This document shows, in pieces, positions 39,501 through 52,705 of a DNA stretch of 64,000 nucleotides (positions are counted from its first letter, which is position 1; every line of letters starts with the position of its first letter). The stretch lies in assembly GCA_038501625.1 (NCBI GenBank), contig JAZAYU010000009.1, forward strand, positions 9,414,396 to 9,478,395, written 5' to 3'. This DNA is from Corbicula japonica (lineage: Eukaryota; Mollusca; Bivalvia; Venerida; Cyrenidae). Below the pieces are notes generated by a model. The model made no database searches, was not told where the DNA came from, and was given only the letters and a program-made list of their open reading frames with translations. The position numbers were made by a program, and so were the translations under genes.

Positions 39501-42500
39501 AGCTGGCTTAGTTTTTTGATAAATGTTAAGTTGTTCATTTGCATCGAACCAGCAAAAGGTGGGATTGTGATTTTAACGCTATACTCTAGTGCCGGATTGA
39601 TCATCGAGTGCCTAACAATTGCTTACACAATGCCTTCGCTAATCTTTCTTTAATGAACGTGAATTCTGATCACGCAGCAATTTTGAGGAGGAAGATGGAC
39701 AGGGATTAGGTCACAAAGGAAACTTAAACATGTTTAATCATTAGAACCTAATGGAGAAAGTGTCATTTGGTACACTTGTTTTTACCCTCACAAGCAAATA
39801 CCTTTCGCCACTGACCATGACCATTCTACGGCTTTAACCCTTAAGATTTATTTATCGTTAATGTTTGTGATGCCTTTATTTTTTTATTGATAGAACTAAA
39901 TTCAAGCTATAAATTACTCTCTTTGCTGTCTCTGGAAGCTATGTTTTTCCGGATACTTGGCATGTTGTGTGTATGCAAAATGCAACAGAAATGACCGGGA
40001 TTGTTTTGTTTCACATATAAGTCTGTTGAAAATGGAGTTTAATTGAGTTGTTTTCTGATTCAGTATCGATGTTTGGTAATCCCATTTTATTAATAAGATA
40101 ATTACGTTATTCTAACAAGCTGTTACAAAAATATTAACATTAAAAGCATCTTGAGGTCCAACAACTTCCTCAATGCCAGTAGTGTATTGATCTGCCACCT
40201 GTCAATACTGATATTTAATTACAGTTCCTTTTATAACACCGGAAGTGTAAACTAATTTCATGTTATTTCGACCATCATTGTTCCAGGTTTGCTTAGTAAA
40301 CACAATTTCTAATTTTATATCCGGATGTTCCTGATTTAAAGTAAACCAATAAAGCTCTTCAGAAATAAGTCTATCAAGTTACTGCTTTTAAGTCCAGTGT
40401 TTATTAAACAGGAAAATATTTCGTTACAGAGAGGAAGCCACTCAAAGCACTGATTTTAAAGTTATTTGATAAGCCATCGATAAACCAAGAAATGCGAGGA
40501 ATATGATGGAAGGATTAGCAAAATATTTCGTTGTGTTTCCCACGTTTGAACACTCGAGACATATGAATAATTAAAAAAAGATAAAACATAAACAGGAATG
40601 ATTCATTAATTAGGCCTTACTTCGATAGTTCCTTGCAAAAAATATGTAACATGATAAGATAAATATTGCACAAGATTAAACAACGCCATGTTAGAATCTA
40701 CATTAATTCAATTTTATACATCAATAACTTTTCAAAGCAAATTTTGAAAATATGATTATGATATGATATTCAACTTGTTCGGTGGCATCTTCCAAGTTTT
40801 GCACCTGCATAAGCCTTGTATTTTATTAATGTATTTTCTTCTCTATGTTTTATTTTGACTGTCTGTGCAGTTTGCATTATTGTTTTGCTAGGGTTATTTT
40901 GGCGAGCACTCATCTGTTCTCTTGTAAATAAAATGTTCGTTTACTATTGTTGTATATGACCATCATCTTTGGAACAGAAAAATATGTCAATCATATAAAC
41001 GAGTCAGAAACCGTCAATGTAGGATTGACAAACTAATAAACCAACCAGTAAAGATCTAAAAATAAATGAATGCACAGTAGCTACCACATAAACCAGTAAA
41101 ACCATTTAATATTGCAAAAGCCAACATAAATATCTCATCTATAGATATATATTGTTATTACTGTTAATAAGAATATCTTTGGAACAAAACCGCCAGCATA
41201 CATTACGGTTAAAATCTATTTTTATATTTCTCTTGAATGAGACTCTCAGAACTTGTCGTTTACCTTATACCTATAATATGACTGACAAAAATAATATGAC
41301 TTGTACGGAATACGGATACCAATAATTGAGTATATATATTTGTCAATAGAAATATCCGAGAGTAACTATCATGATTCTCTTTAATATGGCAGACAGTAGA
41401 AATATCCCTTGAACATAGCTGTCGAATTAATACACAATCATAACCCATTGATATGACTGTCTGTTGCAACATTTCTTGAACAGACCTGTTAACATTATTA
41501 TATAAAAGCATAACCCTTAACTGACATTCAGTAGCAACACCTCTTAAACAGAACTGTCGAAATACGGGTTATATACAATCATAACCCTATAATATGATAT
41601 TCAGTATAAATATTCCTGTAAAAAATATTAGCATTATGTACCAACATAAACCTTTATTTACTTGACTACAGAGATATCATGCAACACCATTGAACAATGA
41701 AACGAAAACGGGAAAATTTCTGAAATTACTATTCGAAATGAGATCAACTAAAAAAGGTATGTTCAAATTAAAACGAAATCTCTTAAACTGAAACGTCAAC
41801 ACTGTCTCAAATATATGCATTATGCCGATTGCAGCTTATTTTGGTAAATTAGTACAGTTCACGTCTCATAAAACCAATATCAGTCAAACGTTGGATAGAT
41901 TGTTTAGCACCGTATTAATCCAAACTAGTTAGCTCATTATGAAAATAACGAAGACTGCGTTATCATGATTTTACAATTCTTTTGTTTGACTGGCGACCTA
42001 CTTTTTTCATCAGACTTCCTAATTCTTCTCCTTTCAAATAAAGTATTCAACAACTATGACACTCATTTGTCTTGAAATATGCCACATATTTTCCATTCTA
42101 ACCATAAATATGTTTAGCCGTATCAATTTGCCACGAAGCAACAAATATGGCTACAAATAAATGAAATATAAATGATACCAGTGCCCAAGGTCATAAAACT
42201 GAGCATGGAAACTAGTCTCAAACCTCAAGCATCTGATTGGCGAAATGGCGAATCAGCCCAGATCCATTACACCCTTTTGCACGAAGCCATATTAAGTCAT
42301 AAATGGAAACTTCTAAAACATCCTAAAATATAGGTTTATTAAATCACATTTCCCTTTTATAAGAGAAAGAAGCATCGTCTTTTTATAAGTTTTAAACTTT
42401 ATGGCGACGTATTGGAGAAGTAAGCTGAAATATTGCTTCCAGATCGCGAATGCATAAATCTCGCGATTAACAGCTAGATAAGCAGAATGAACAAGGCCCC

Positions 42501-44500
42501 CTCTCTTTCTCGTAAAGCTTATCAATATTTGAAATTTACACGACTTAAGACCAGGACACAGATGATAATACTAGATGATTATTCTAGCAAAGTTTGCAGC
42601 ATATTCTCCGAACATTTTATACACGCACACAACCGACACTCCTTATCAAACAAACAAATTCAATAAAAAGTTGGTTTTTGTGAATATTAAAAATAAATAG
42701 GAAAGAAATCATAATAATTCCCTGGGCGAATCATACACAAGAGACCTGAATTCTTGTTTACATATCCAACATCCAGTCATAAAAAATTCACAGAAATCAC
42801 AAACGTTGAACAATCGTTTTATGATATTGCTATTTCAACCATTTGTTGAGGCATCAGGAAAATACTAAGTAAAGTTATCAAGAAATGGTAAAATGTGAAC
42901 ACGGCTTACTAATAAGCCAAAACTAGCAATATTTTTAAACAGATAACCGCACGTAACTAAGTTTACTTATACATCGTATATGTTTATGACAATCAAACAC
43001 AGTGAGAAAATTTATAACTAATTTATAATTATGAAGACACTCGTGCGATTCTATGTTTAACCAAGAGAAAATATTATGGCAAATGAAAACGAACTAAATA
43101 AGAATAGATTAAATGCGATTGCGTGAAGTTGAAGTCAATTTACCAAGGTAATTTGCAATCGTTTGTTTTTGATGAAACAATGCGGGACGCGTGTGAATCT
43201 TGTGCATTTTAAACACACACAAAAAATTCCGGTCACCACCTGTTTGTTATAGGTCGTACCTATTCTTATTGTGGTCTTATAACAAACATGTTCACTCTTT
43301 TTTATGTTTGATTGTTCGGAGACAATGTTTTTATATCAAATACCTTTACTTGGAAGTTTTTTTGTAAAATACAAATAATTTTTGGTCATTCAACAAAATT
43401 TAAAGCTATGCAATTTGTATTGTTGTGTCCGCAATATTGCACATTGCATGTAGAGAGATTCCATATAATCACGGATCCATTATTAAAATAGAATAATAAA
43501 ACACCAAAACTCTGCTAATTTCAAAGAATAATACACAATCTTAAAGCAAGCTCATTATCTTCGTCATAAATTAGTTATTAATGGACAAGAAGTTGGCTTC
43601 AGGATTTGATACACCTACTTAGGGACGTTATTTAACTGAGAAGAAGACTGCATTAGTGAGTTTCTTACTCTAAAACATAAAACTTGACCCAATTTATGAG
43701 TTAATCTTTACAGTGCTTCTTATATGCGGTGATTGCGTGTTTGTTGTATGTCAAAACTTCCCTCAGCCAAATTTTATTGGTGAAAGAAACAATTTCTAGT
43801 TTTGTTATCATGTCTGTAAATAACAATCATTATGTCTTATCACATAATCTAACAATTACCACCATGTACACGTGACACGCACAACCCTAATGAACAAGTA
43901 GATCTGTAGTAAACAGTTTAGTTTTATTCGTTTATTTGTTTATTTGTTTGTCGACAAAACAATATTTTAACATGGAATTAAAAGCAAAAAATCTAACTAC
44001 AAGTAAAGCTCAAAGCCACCTTTGGCTTCTTGGCAAGTTCATTCTGTAGAATATACTGAAATGTACGTTTCTAAAGGCCATTTTGAAAATATCACACAAA
44101 AAATGAAAAAAAAAAGTTTTGTAATTTATGTTCAAATATGCAAGTTAAATACAACATGATTTAAAACAAAAATTAAAGCTCTTGTGTAGAAATAGAGAAA
44201 AAACGAAAGCTGTTACATATGCATTTGTTAAGAAAAGAGATTTTTCCAAAATATCATTTTATCCTTATCCTCTATTAGAAAATGGCTATGAATGTATAAA
44301 CAGGTGTTTTTGACCGAAACAATATTTGAGACGTCGGCTTAATATAGAAATTTTAAATGCTCCTAACTTTTGTAGTAATTAGTCATATAAATGTCCTAAA
44401 TCTTTTTCATAATCAGTATGTAAATCATGTTTATATTAAATGTAAAATATTTTAACTTTTTAGCGTTTTTAACATAAAATCAATCACTGTAATGACTATA
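33515..44500. other. 11-kb region between the two caspase first exons
   Basis: AT-rich. Open frames such as 34718-35095, 37482-37787 and 38007-38267 lack family motifs. Degenerate family A pieces (minus) occur near 36530-36620 and 39770-39965. Family B MITE at 42183-42265. No caspase core exon was found here. The first few hundred bases after 33515 and after 44693 must include the 5' UTRs and promoters of the alternative first exons, but I could not place a TSS. Confidence 0.5.
42183..42265. mobile_element. Palindromic MITE (family B), half copy
   Basis: GCCCAAGGTCATAAAACTGA, then GGAAACTAGTCTCAAACCTC and AAGCATCTGATTGGCGAAAT: the left arm of the family. Confidence 0.65.
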
Positions 44501-44508
44501 AATCTTAC

Positions 44509-44693
44509 CTCACTTTGCGAATTAAGTATGGTGACGTTGATTCGTTAGAGATAGGGCTTAGACGCGACGAAGCAGACGACAGCTGCAAACTTTGATTCGA
44601 GCCATGCAAACTTGAACCGTTAGTCCGCAGAGACGCCTGCGAACCGTCCCACGCTACACTTAACTCCGTTGATGATGTATATTCTCTTTCCAT
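44509..44693 (-). CDS. Caspase alternative distal first coding exon (exon 1a)
   Basis: Encodes 61 residues plus two bases, from ATG 44693 (G at -3 and +4; in-frame TAA 18 nt upstream) to a GTAAG donor at 44508-44504. It is clearly homologous to the exon at 33.4 kb: both start MER, and share HGSNQSLQ, SSASSRLSP and SPYL. Its phase-2 end (AG) joined to exon 2 gives Ser in place of Cys and keeps the frame, for a 337-residue product. I see no second set of caspase core exons between 44.5 and 33.5 kb, so an alternative first exon under its own promoter is the simplest reading. The alternative is the surviving first exon of a deleted tandem paralogue. Confidence 0.62.
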
Positions 44694-46239
44694 TTCTATT
44701 TTTGAAGTTTAGAGTAGAGTTATTCTGTTAGCTAAAAGGGGTGTTGTTTGATTGTGTATTCAAACAAAACATTCAGTAAGACGTATTCTTATTGTGTTTC
44801 TTTAATACGACTACTATCTAGGAATGTTCATTTATTAAATCAATAAATTACATTTTCTTCAGTTATTTAACAACTTAATTATAATAAAATCGAATATATC
44901 CTGAATAATAACAGCACTGCATTTGAAGCTGAAATACAGTTTAATTTGAAAATTTACGTCCGCTATAATGCATTACTCATCACCAAATGTGACAGTGTCC
45001 TGTAGAATGTGTTTGTCACTAACGCCTGGACAAGAATCGGAAATTTTAATGTTATTGGAAGTTTCGTTAATGCTACAGAAATCTATACTGGAATATTGAC
45101 AACTAAGTTACCAGTCCCGTTAACTGTTGTTTTGTTGGTGATATTACAGCAAACCGCAGACGGTCAAAACAGGATATATGGGTAAACCGATAAATAATTG
45201 TTCATGCATAAACCGATAAATAATTGTTTATAAACGAATTTGGTGGTTTTACCCGTACTCATAAATATATGGAAATGTCCACTTCTAGTTATGAACAACT
45301 TGTTGTTGATATTTTGTTGTTGTTTTTTGCGTTTTTTTTTTAGTTTGGATGTTCTGTTGTTTCAATGCATAATAAATCCTGAAAGGTGATATTCATTTAA
45401 AGACAAGATGGAACTGAATAATGATTTCGACTGCGAGAACGTTAACGATATTGATCGTTCATTGTGACAGTCTCAACAATTGTAAGTGTGTTTTTGTCTT
45501 ATAAAGGAAGAAGAAAACTGTTTATTTGCAAGTCTAAACGAAAAATTCCTCTTTTAGAAAGCACAGTTTTTTAATCGAAACATATCAAAGATGTTTATAC
45601 AGTTATAAATGTGTTAATTAATTTAACAACAACAACATTACCTTTATTTCATACCCGGTTACATACGGTAACAATAGGGTTACATTAAGATTTAGAATAT
45701 GAATGGGTTGTTAGTAAACCCTTTTTGTGAACTGAAAATGACTACTGTTCTTAATTTAAGGATATAAAACTTTTGATATCGAACGGGCACTTCCCGGGCC
45801 TCGCGACAATCTGGTCTGTTTGTTAGTTTTTGGGTGCACGATTTTTACGAGATAGTTGCGACAGGTATCAATGGATACAAACATTTGTAAATTAAGTCGG
45901 CCAATATTTAAATGGATTTACGATGTAATCGAGAAAGCTCATATTGTCGAAGGTACGGGATATTTTTGGGTCGGTCGTTTACGACCGATCCAGAGTAAGC
46001 GGGTTTCTGACAGGCGTTTTCAGTTACTGCAAGCCTGAGAAAATAGTTCTGAATATTACAAGGTGATCGCTGAAATTCAATGGTGAAGAGTTGTTATGCC
46101 GTGCAAAATGATAAGTTCTATCATTTTGATAGTGAAAAAAATCCGCAAAAATTATAATTGGTTGAAAAAGAACACATGGAACGTCAAACAATTTTTTGAG
46201 TAATTGACACGCATGAGTAATTAACGCGCATGAATATAG

Positions 46240-46340
46240 ACGCGAGGAAAGAAGTTCCGTTTTCCTGTCCGCCATTTTGGTAGAGACGACGTTGGAAAGA
46301 CGGAGACCGAGAAATCGACATTAAATAACCGGACAGTGAG
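46240..46340. promoter_or_regulatory. CpG-dense promoter-like patch with YY1-type motif
   Basis: About ten CpGs in 100 bp within a CpG-poor region, with CCGCCATTTTGG at 46266-46277 (YY1-type; AAAATGGCGG on the minus strand). Plus-strand reading offers a GTGAGT donor at 46336 after this patch. Minus-strand reading offers ATGGCGGAC in good Kozak context opening an 83-codon frame (46024-46275) of unknown type. It could be a start site in either direction; no gene body is established. Confidence 0.4.
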
Positions 46341-46865
46341 TATTTGTTTAGATATTTTCGTGTTGTTATGATTTTCTAACATCCTGCTAACATTTTAAGG
46401 TATTTTGAAAGAAGCATTGGTCTTAATTAATTGTATTTCTCAAAATTGAAACTATGTGGTGGATTTGTTAGTTGACGTTTGCAATGGAGTGATTTGGCCC
46501 TTGATTGGTTATGAATCTGCATTTATTTGTGTTATAAGGTTTGCTTTGTTATTAGCTTGTACATCACCTATTTCGCCCGTAATTTTTTCCCATTAAAATC
46601 TATGCGTATGAAGGAAATAGACCTCTGACAGGTTAGCTGGCCGTCGTCCATGTTGGGATAGGATCGGGTAATCGTTTGGTTTTGGAGGTTGCTTTCGGCA
46701 TCCATAATAACAATACCTGATGAGGTTCACACAAATTTGGCTCGCAGCCCATTTTGTTTATCGAGGTCGTTTGTGGTTTCATAAATTGAGGTGGTAGTTG
46801 GCGAGTCGATTAAGAACTGTACAACGTTCGACTGTGTACCGAAGGTGGAACAATTTAAACTGTCT

Positions 46866-47030
46866 TATCTTGTTTTGATACGTGGACTGGACGAGAACTT
46901 CGTCGTGTGACAAATCCTTCTTTTCACTTTATATAATCCGCCATATTGGAGCCGATAATTACGTGTTGACTGGATTTTAAACATGTTTACATCACTTTTA
47001 ATCGATCTTCATGTTATTATGTTATTTTGC
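46866..47030 (+). repeat. ~160-bp duplicated segment with YY1-type motif, copy 1
   Basis: TGGACTGGACGAGAACTTCG, GTGTGACAAATC, ATATAATCCGCCATATTGGA and TCGATCTTCATGTTATTATG recur at 52546-52705 with few changes. Copy 1 runs straight into TTTTGCAG, a possible splice acceptor that copy 2 lacks. Confidence 0.8.
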
Positions 47031-47941
47031 AGAAAAGATTTTACCATTAAAAATAACAAAAATAAAAATCCAACTGATCAGGATCTGCGCTGTTTGTTTT
47101 TTTATTACTAGGTTATTGAGTTTCTGATTAAGATGTGACCAGTGTAGGTCCAGAACAAACAGAATGTGCCAGCTGATCTGGATCTACTTGGGTCACACAT
47201 GTAACAAAAGGCGTGTAATTATATGACATCAAGGGTTAATCATCTCTATTACTTCAATCAATGGGATATGGCTCATATTCCATGTGCAACCAGGATGAAT
47301 GCAGGTCATACAGCACATCCAAGCAGTCTTATCTGAATCTAGACTGGTGGCCTCTTGTTTATCTTATCCTTTTTTTTCTGAAAACAAGCATTGAAGACCT
47401 TGATCAGTGATATCCAGGCTGATCTGGATCTTTAGTGTTCACCCATGTGATTTAAGCTGTATCTTTGAGCTGAAAGTTTAACATTTTGAAAAGAATACTG
47501 GAATCCATTGCTTTTGCACAGGTTTTACAAATTGATAATCTGATTGATTATCATTCCGCAGGGCTTTTCATCAAAAAAATGGGAAAAGGCCCTGACCTTT
47601 CCAATTCGGAAATTTATGCGCAATAATTGTTTATATTGGGAAAACAAAATGAATTGAAAGATGTGTTATACTTTATGAAATTGAATAGAAATAGGTATTT
47701 TTAACTTAAATCTAATTTATTATGCACTTTATTTTCCAGACTTCAATTTTCAAACAATCCTCCCAGGAGTTTAAACCATTTTTGGACATCTTACGTAGCA
47801 TTTTGGGAAGAGTTTCTGTCACAATTGGGAAAAAATACTATATTTTTGGATTGGGACGAGGCCTTTTATAGGCCTCTGTTATATAAGGATGAAAAGCCCC
47901 GTTCCGGAAATATCAAGTTACTTAATAATATTAATTTGTAA

Positions 47942-49103
47942 CAGACATGGGGCGAATTATTTTTAAAAGTAATGCATTAAATTAGCATTATTTGCCAAAT
48001 TTGTGCATTAAATTAAATTAGCATTACTATATTTTGAGAAAGAAATGCATTCAATTAGCATTATTTCAAAAAGTATTAAATTAAGCATTTTTCGCACACG
48101 TGAACTGACAAAAAAAAAGTCAACTGTCAGTATATGAACAAAAGGGATCATCTTAAAAAAAATCACACCAAAGTTTAATAATATTATACAAAGTATCAAT
48201 CTGAAAGTGTGAAGAGCTAAAGTGACAGCTCAAGAACTTACACAGGCAACTTATCAAATTAAATTATTATGTCACCTGCATCTGCATTATTTGCTGATTT
48301 TCTGAAATCTGACATAGCCTCTAATATTTTTACAATGACAAATGAATCAGTCACCATAATTTGAATAAATGGTTTGAAAAATTACTTCCTTTGAGAGTAA
48401 ACGTTAGAGTTTTGTGCAAGTCTGAAAGTTTAATTTGATTTCGATAATACCTTATTTCAGAACAACATTTTTGGTATTTTGCACTGCAAATTTCTACCAG
48501 TAACATTTTCAGGAATATATTAAGTGTTTGACAATTGGTGGGAAATATCTCGTCTCAATGATTGTGTACAGAGAAATGATTTAAAAGTGCTGTCTTTGTT
48601 GACAGAGCTTTAAAGATCACTGGCTGTTTATTTGTTTAACGTTAGCATTTTCTTATGACAACTAAGCTTAAGATTTCATTGCTTAATTATAAAAAATGTT
48701 CAAACTTTACAATATTCTGTTGAATAGGCTTAACTTATAGTCTGTATCTTGTTTTACTAATAGTAAACATATATCAAAATACTTAACTGTCATAATCATA
48801 TTTTTCTCTTGCTATACATAAGATATATGTAACAGACTAATAAAATGTTAAATATTTAGAGCATCTTTGCATAAAAAAAGTTACTGTAAATATTATTTAA
48901 TAAAATGAATCAACAAAATCCAATAGTAAACACAATCCAATTAATGCTCAATAATGCTAAGCATTACAGCATTTTGGTATAGGTAATGCATTAAATTGGC
49001 ATTAAAATAATGCTTAATCTGTTGCATTAATCATTACCTTGCATTACTGACAAAAAGTAATGCATTATTAATGCATTAGCATTAAATGCATTAATCATGT
49101 CTG
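47942..49103. mobile_element. 1162-bp hAT-type non-autonomous element
   Basis: Terminal CAGACATG and CATGTCTG, flanked by identical 8-bp ATTTGTAA at 47934-47941 and 49104-49111. An 8-bp TSD with CAG-type TIRs is the hAT hallmark. Beyond the 8-bp TIR both ends are rich in GCATTAA repeats (e.g. 49000-49090). No transposase frame inside. Confidence 0.8.
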
Positions 49104-49339
49104 ATTTGTAAATGGACCAGTGCTATTGGTTTGTGAAAAAAGCATCATTATGACATTATTAAATGTTACTAAAATAATTGTAACAGTTGTGACTACTGCA
49201 TCATAGATAAATAAGTGCTTAAAACATAATAATTATATTGCTTCACATTCATGACCTTATGCATAATTCTTTATTTAATTTTAAAAATAATAGGAAATAA
49301 ATGTATATGATTTAACCCATTCCTCTATCTTTAAGCATT

Positions 49340-49530
49340 TTTATGCATGAGCAACCTGTATAGATCCAGATCATCAGCCGGCACATCTGTGCAATCTGGT
49401 CAGGATCTGCACTGGTCGCATTTGGTCAGAAATAACCTAACGAATCTTACAGCCAACTGTTGAACAGTGCAGATCCTGATCAGATGGCATGGATGTTACG
49501 GCTGATCTGGATCTACACTGTTCGCCCGTG
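49340..49530. repeat. GATCC-palindrome repeat (family F)
   Basis: GTATAGATCCAGATCATCAG and the inverse CTGATCAGATGGCATGG...CTGATCTGGATCTACACTGT. Similar pairs occur at 47135-47205, 47335-47440, 50675-50800, 51640-51790 and 52135-52300. Each unit folds as a hairpin around GATCCAGATCAG/CTGATCTGGATC. The 62-residue frame at 49460 is repeat-derived and includes a duplicated GGTGACACTGTGTCTATGGA. Confidence 0.7.
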
Positions 49531-50537
49531 CAATAAAGGTGACACTGTGTCTATGGAGGAAGGTGACACTGTGTCTATGGAGGAAAGGGTTAAACAGAAT
49601 GACCAAACAGTGAAAGTAAATAATCACATGCTTAATGGTCTGAAATGAGAATTACTGGTACATGTTTTATTTTTATTTAAATACATATGTAATTATGGCA
49701 CTTTCATCCCCCAAAGCGGCACTTAGATCTGCCACCGTTTAATAAGAGGACCCCACTTATTATTACATCATAAAAGTTTCAAGAGTTTAAGAAATGCAAA
49801 TTTTATAGATTTAGTCTTAATAATATTTTCTATATTTTTATTGGTAAAAAATTAAGTTTATCAAACTTCCTAATTTTTGACAGACTAAGTAAATTATCTG
49901 TGGAACTTATTGCAATTAATATACAAAGAAATTTCCTTTTGTTACTTTTATGGTTTTATCAGCTTGGCTGCAAAATGACAGGTATTTGATAAAGTGTCAA
50001 GCCACAGACTGATAAGGGTTTTAGGGGTTTTATTTTTGCATATTTGTTACATAGAATTTTACTGGTTGTTTAAGAAAACCTTTATTTTTATATAGAATAA
50101 TTTTGTTGAATTTAGTCAGTCTTTATAGAACATAAGTAGGAAAAACAACTTGGAAATTTGTAACTTCATTTTAAGTCTTCAGAATAACTATTGAAATATT
50201 ACTTGGACAATTATATTGGGATATATGGAATTTTAAAATACTGGATACATAAAGAACAAGAACTGTTTTCTGTGTTGTATTTGGCATCATAAAGTATTTA
50301 TGGAAAGTACTGCTGTTGCCCTCTGCTAAGTAACTGGCAGAATGGACCCCTGGGCAGAGTGAATGTTATAGAGGTGTGTCTACACATGTGCTTTGAGCTA
50401 ATTAATTCCCCAACTCCCTGGTCAGCCTCTTATGCTGAAGTAGACCTAGTGTAGACCCCAAAGACAAACAACAACAATCTCTCTCACTTCATTCTGGTCG
50501 CATGTCACTTACAGACTTGCATACATGCAGAGACAAT

Positions 50538-51017
50538 GCAGACGTTTTTTCTTGTATGTTTCTTATTTAATGGGTGAGTAGGTCCATGATTTTTCCTTAA
50601 ACTAGAAACTTCTCTCTGTTCTCACAACCTAAGCTATTCCCAGCCTATCTACTCAATGGAATAAGGCTGTTATCCATAGGTGAACAATGTAGATCCAGAA
50701 CAACCAGCACAGCTGTGCCATCTTGTCAGGATCTACACTTCACTTTTTGATTCAATAGATAATTTTTGACTAAGAAAATTAAAGTGTAGATCCAGATCAG
50801 ATAGTGAGGCTATGTTATATTTGTTAATATTACACCTTTTTATCATCCATTATAAAGCATAGGCAGACATTTCAACTTTTGTTGCCAGTAGACAGTAAAT
50901 ATATATATTCATGCATCAACTTTGTCTTTTCACACTTTTTAAACACCTTACTTCTTTTTCAGGGCAACAAGAAAGAGAACTTGTAGAGTTTTATGAGGGG
51001 ATATGGAAACTTCTATT
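50538..51017 (+). other. Possible two-exon short ORF, unproven
   Basis: ATGCAGACG at 50538 opens 13 codons, mostly hydrophobic, ending at a GTGAGT donor after AATGG. A TTCTTTTTCAG acceptor lies at about 50963. Joined, they give a 23-residue product with a basic Cys-containing tail and a stop. This could be part of a longer transcript or chance. Confidence 0.2.
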
Positions 51018-51639
51018 TCGACACATCACCCAAAAAGAAATCCAGTATGACTAAACATCTTGCAACTGTCGAGATGGACTGTGTTGTACAACAGATTTGA
51101 TTATTATCACAACATAAAGTGAATGTCACTATGCAGACTTGTCCTGTGAAAGTATTTTGTTTTAAATCTTGAGAAAGTGAAAGACTTTGAAATTAACAAA
51201 GCTTTCTTGAAGATATTGGATAAAATATTAAAACTTTATGAGGTTGTCGAGAATATTTCCACAAGCCAGCAGCCAGTAGAGCTTTTTACGTCAAACAGTC
51301 TAAAGAGCTATTATTATGCACACATCAAGGCATATTCTCCATCCAGCAAGAAACTACTTAATTTAAGCTACTGATTGAAGACTCCTCTGAAGAATACTAC
51401 TTCCCAAGCAGGACAGGAACCTCACAGTCTTTCACTAAAACATAGTTGCCAGCAAACATAAAGCAAGAATTCTGTCTCAAGCAAAATTTATGTGTTTCCT
51501 GTAATGTCTCCTCACCAAAGCAGCAAGCGTTAAGCATCCAGAGATCCAGATTTGCGAGTAAAGCAGCAAACAGCAGGTCTGCATCCAATGGCAATCAGCA
51601 GCCAATGAATCATCTTTTAAACATTTTAAAGACACTAGA

Positions 51640-51790
51640 TCCAGATCAGCCGGAACATCTGTGCCGTCTTATCAGGATCTGAACTGGTTGCATTCTTGTC
51701 AGTAATAACCTAATGAATCAAAAAGCGAACAGTTTAGATCGTGATCAGACGGCACGGATGTGCCAGCTGTTCTGGATCTAAACTGTTTGC
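51640..51790. repeat. GATCC-palindrome repeat (family F), further copy
   Basis: ACTAGATCCAGATCAGCCGG, then GTCTTATCAGGATCTGAACTG, then GATCAGACGGCACGG and CTGTTCTGGATCTAAACTGT: two back-to-back hairpin units, like 49340-49530. Confidence 0.7.
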
Positions 51791-52545
51791 CCACGCAATA
51801 AAGGTGTATCTATGAAGGAAAGGGTTAACCCTATACATTTACTTAGATACAACTTTGTAATATGTACTTTCAATGTTTTTAGCTTGATTATTCAAAGAAT
51901 AGGACTGTGAATCTCAAGCAACTTGCAATGCTATATGATGATATGTACTTTTCTGTTGTTTTTGTGATATTAAAATATTTTTTTCTAACTACTGTTTGTA
52001 TTGTATTGTTATTTTCTATATTAAGATTAAATATGAAACAAATCTAAATCTTTAATGTAATCCTGATGTTTTTACATACAAATAGGATTTAACCTTTTAC
52101 TCCATAGATACACCTTTATTGCATGAACCAACATAGTAGATCAATATCAGCGAGCACATTAAATTTTGTGCAGTCTGATTCGGATCAACACTGTTCGCAT
52201 TTCATTAGTTTATTTCTGTTCAAGATGTGACCAGTTCAGATCTAGATCAGACCACATAATTATATGTGCAGGCTGATCTGGATCAACACTGTTTGCAAAC
52301 GCTTTTAAACATGTATACCATTATGTAAAGTAAAAGGTTAAACAAAGTTGAGTAAAGTATTTACAGTAAGACTGCATGTTCTGGTCTTATTTAAAAAGGT
52401 TCTTTTTTTTACTTTTGCCAAAGACAAATCATGATAATGGGGATACCATATTTTAGCTATTCCACTCACTTTGTCGTCTGCGCTTTGCTCTAGTCAAAGA
52501 CCTATATATTACACAGATTCGCACCTCTCTTTAACTGATCTATTA

Positions 52546-52705
52546 ATCTTGTTTTGATACATGGACTGGACGAGAACTTCGTCGTGTGACAAATCGTTAT
52601 TTTCACTTTATATAATCCGCCATATTGGAGCCGATAATTACGTGTTGACTGGATTTTAATCATGTTTACATCACTTTTAATCGATCTTCATGTTATTATG
52701 TTATT
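52546..52705 (+). repeat. ~160-bp duplicated segment, copy 2
   Basis: Nearly identical to 46866-47030, same orientation, 5.7 kb away. No terminal repeats or target duplication seen. Confidence 0.8.

Noticed and set aside
51177..51374. 65-codon plus-strand ORF
   Set aside because: Begins at GTG with no upstream ATG or clear acceptor, AT-driven composition, no family features.
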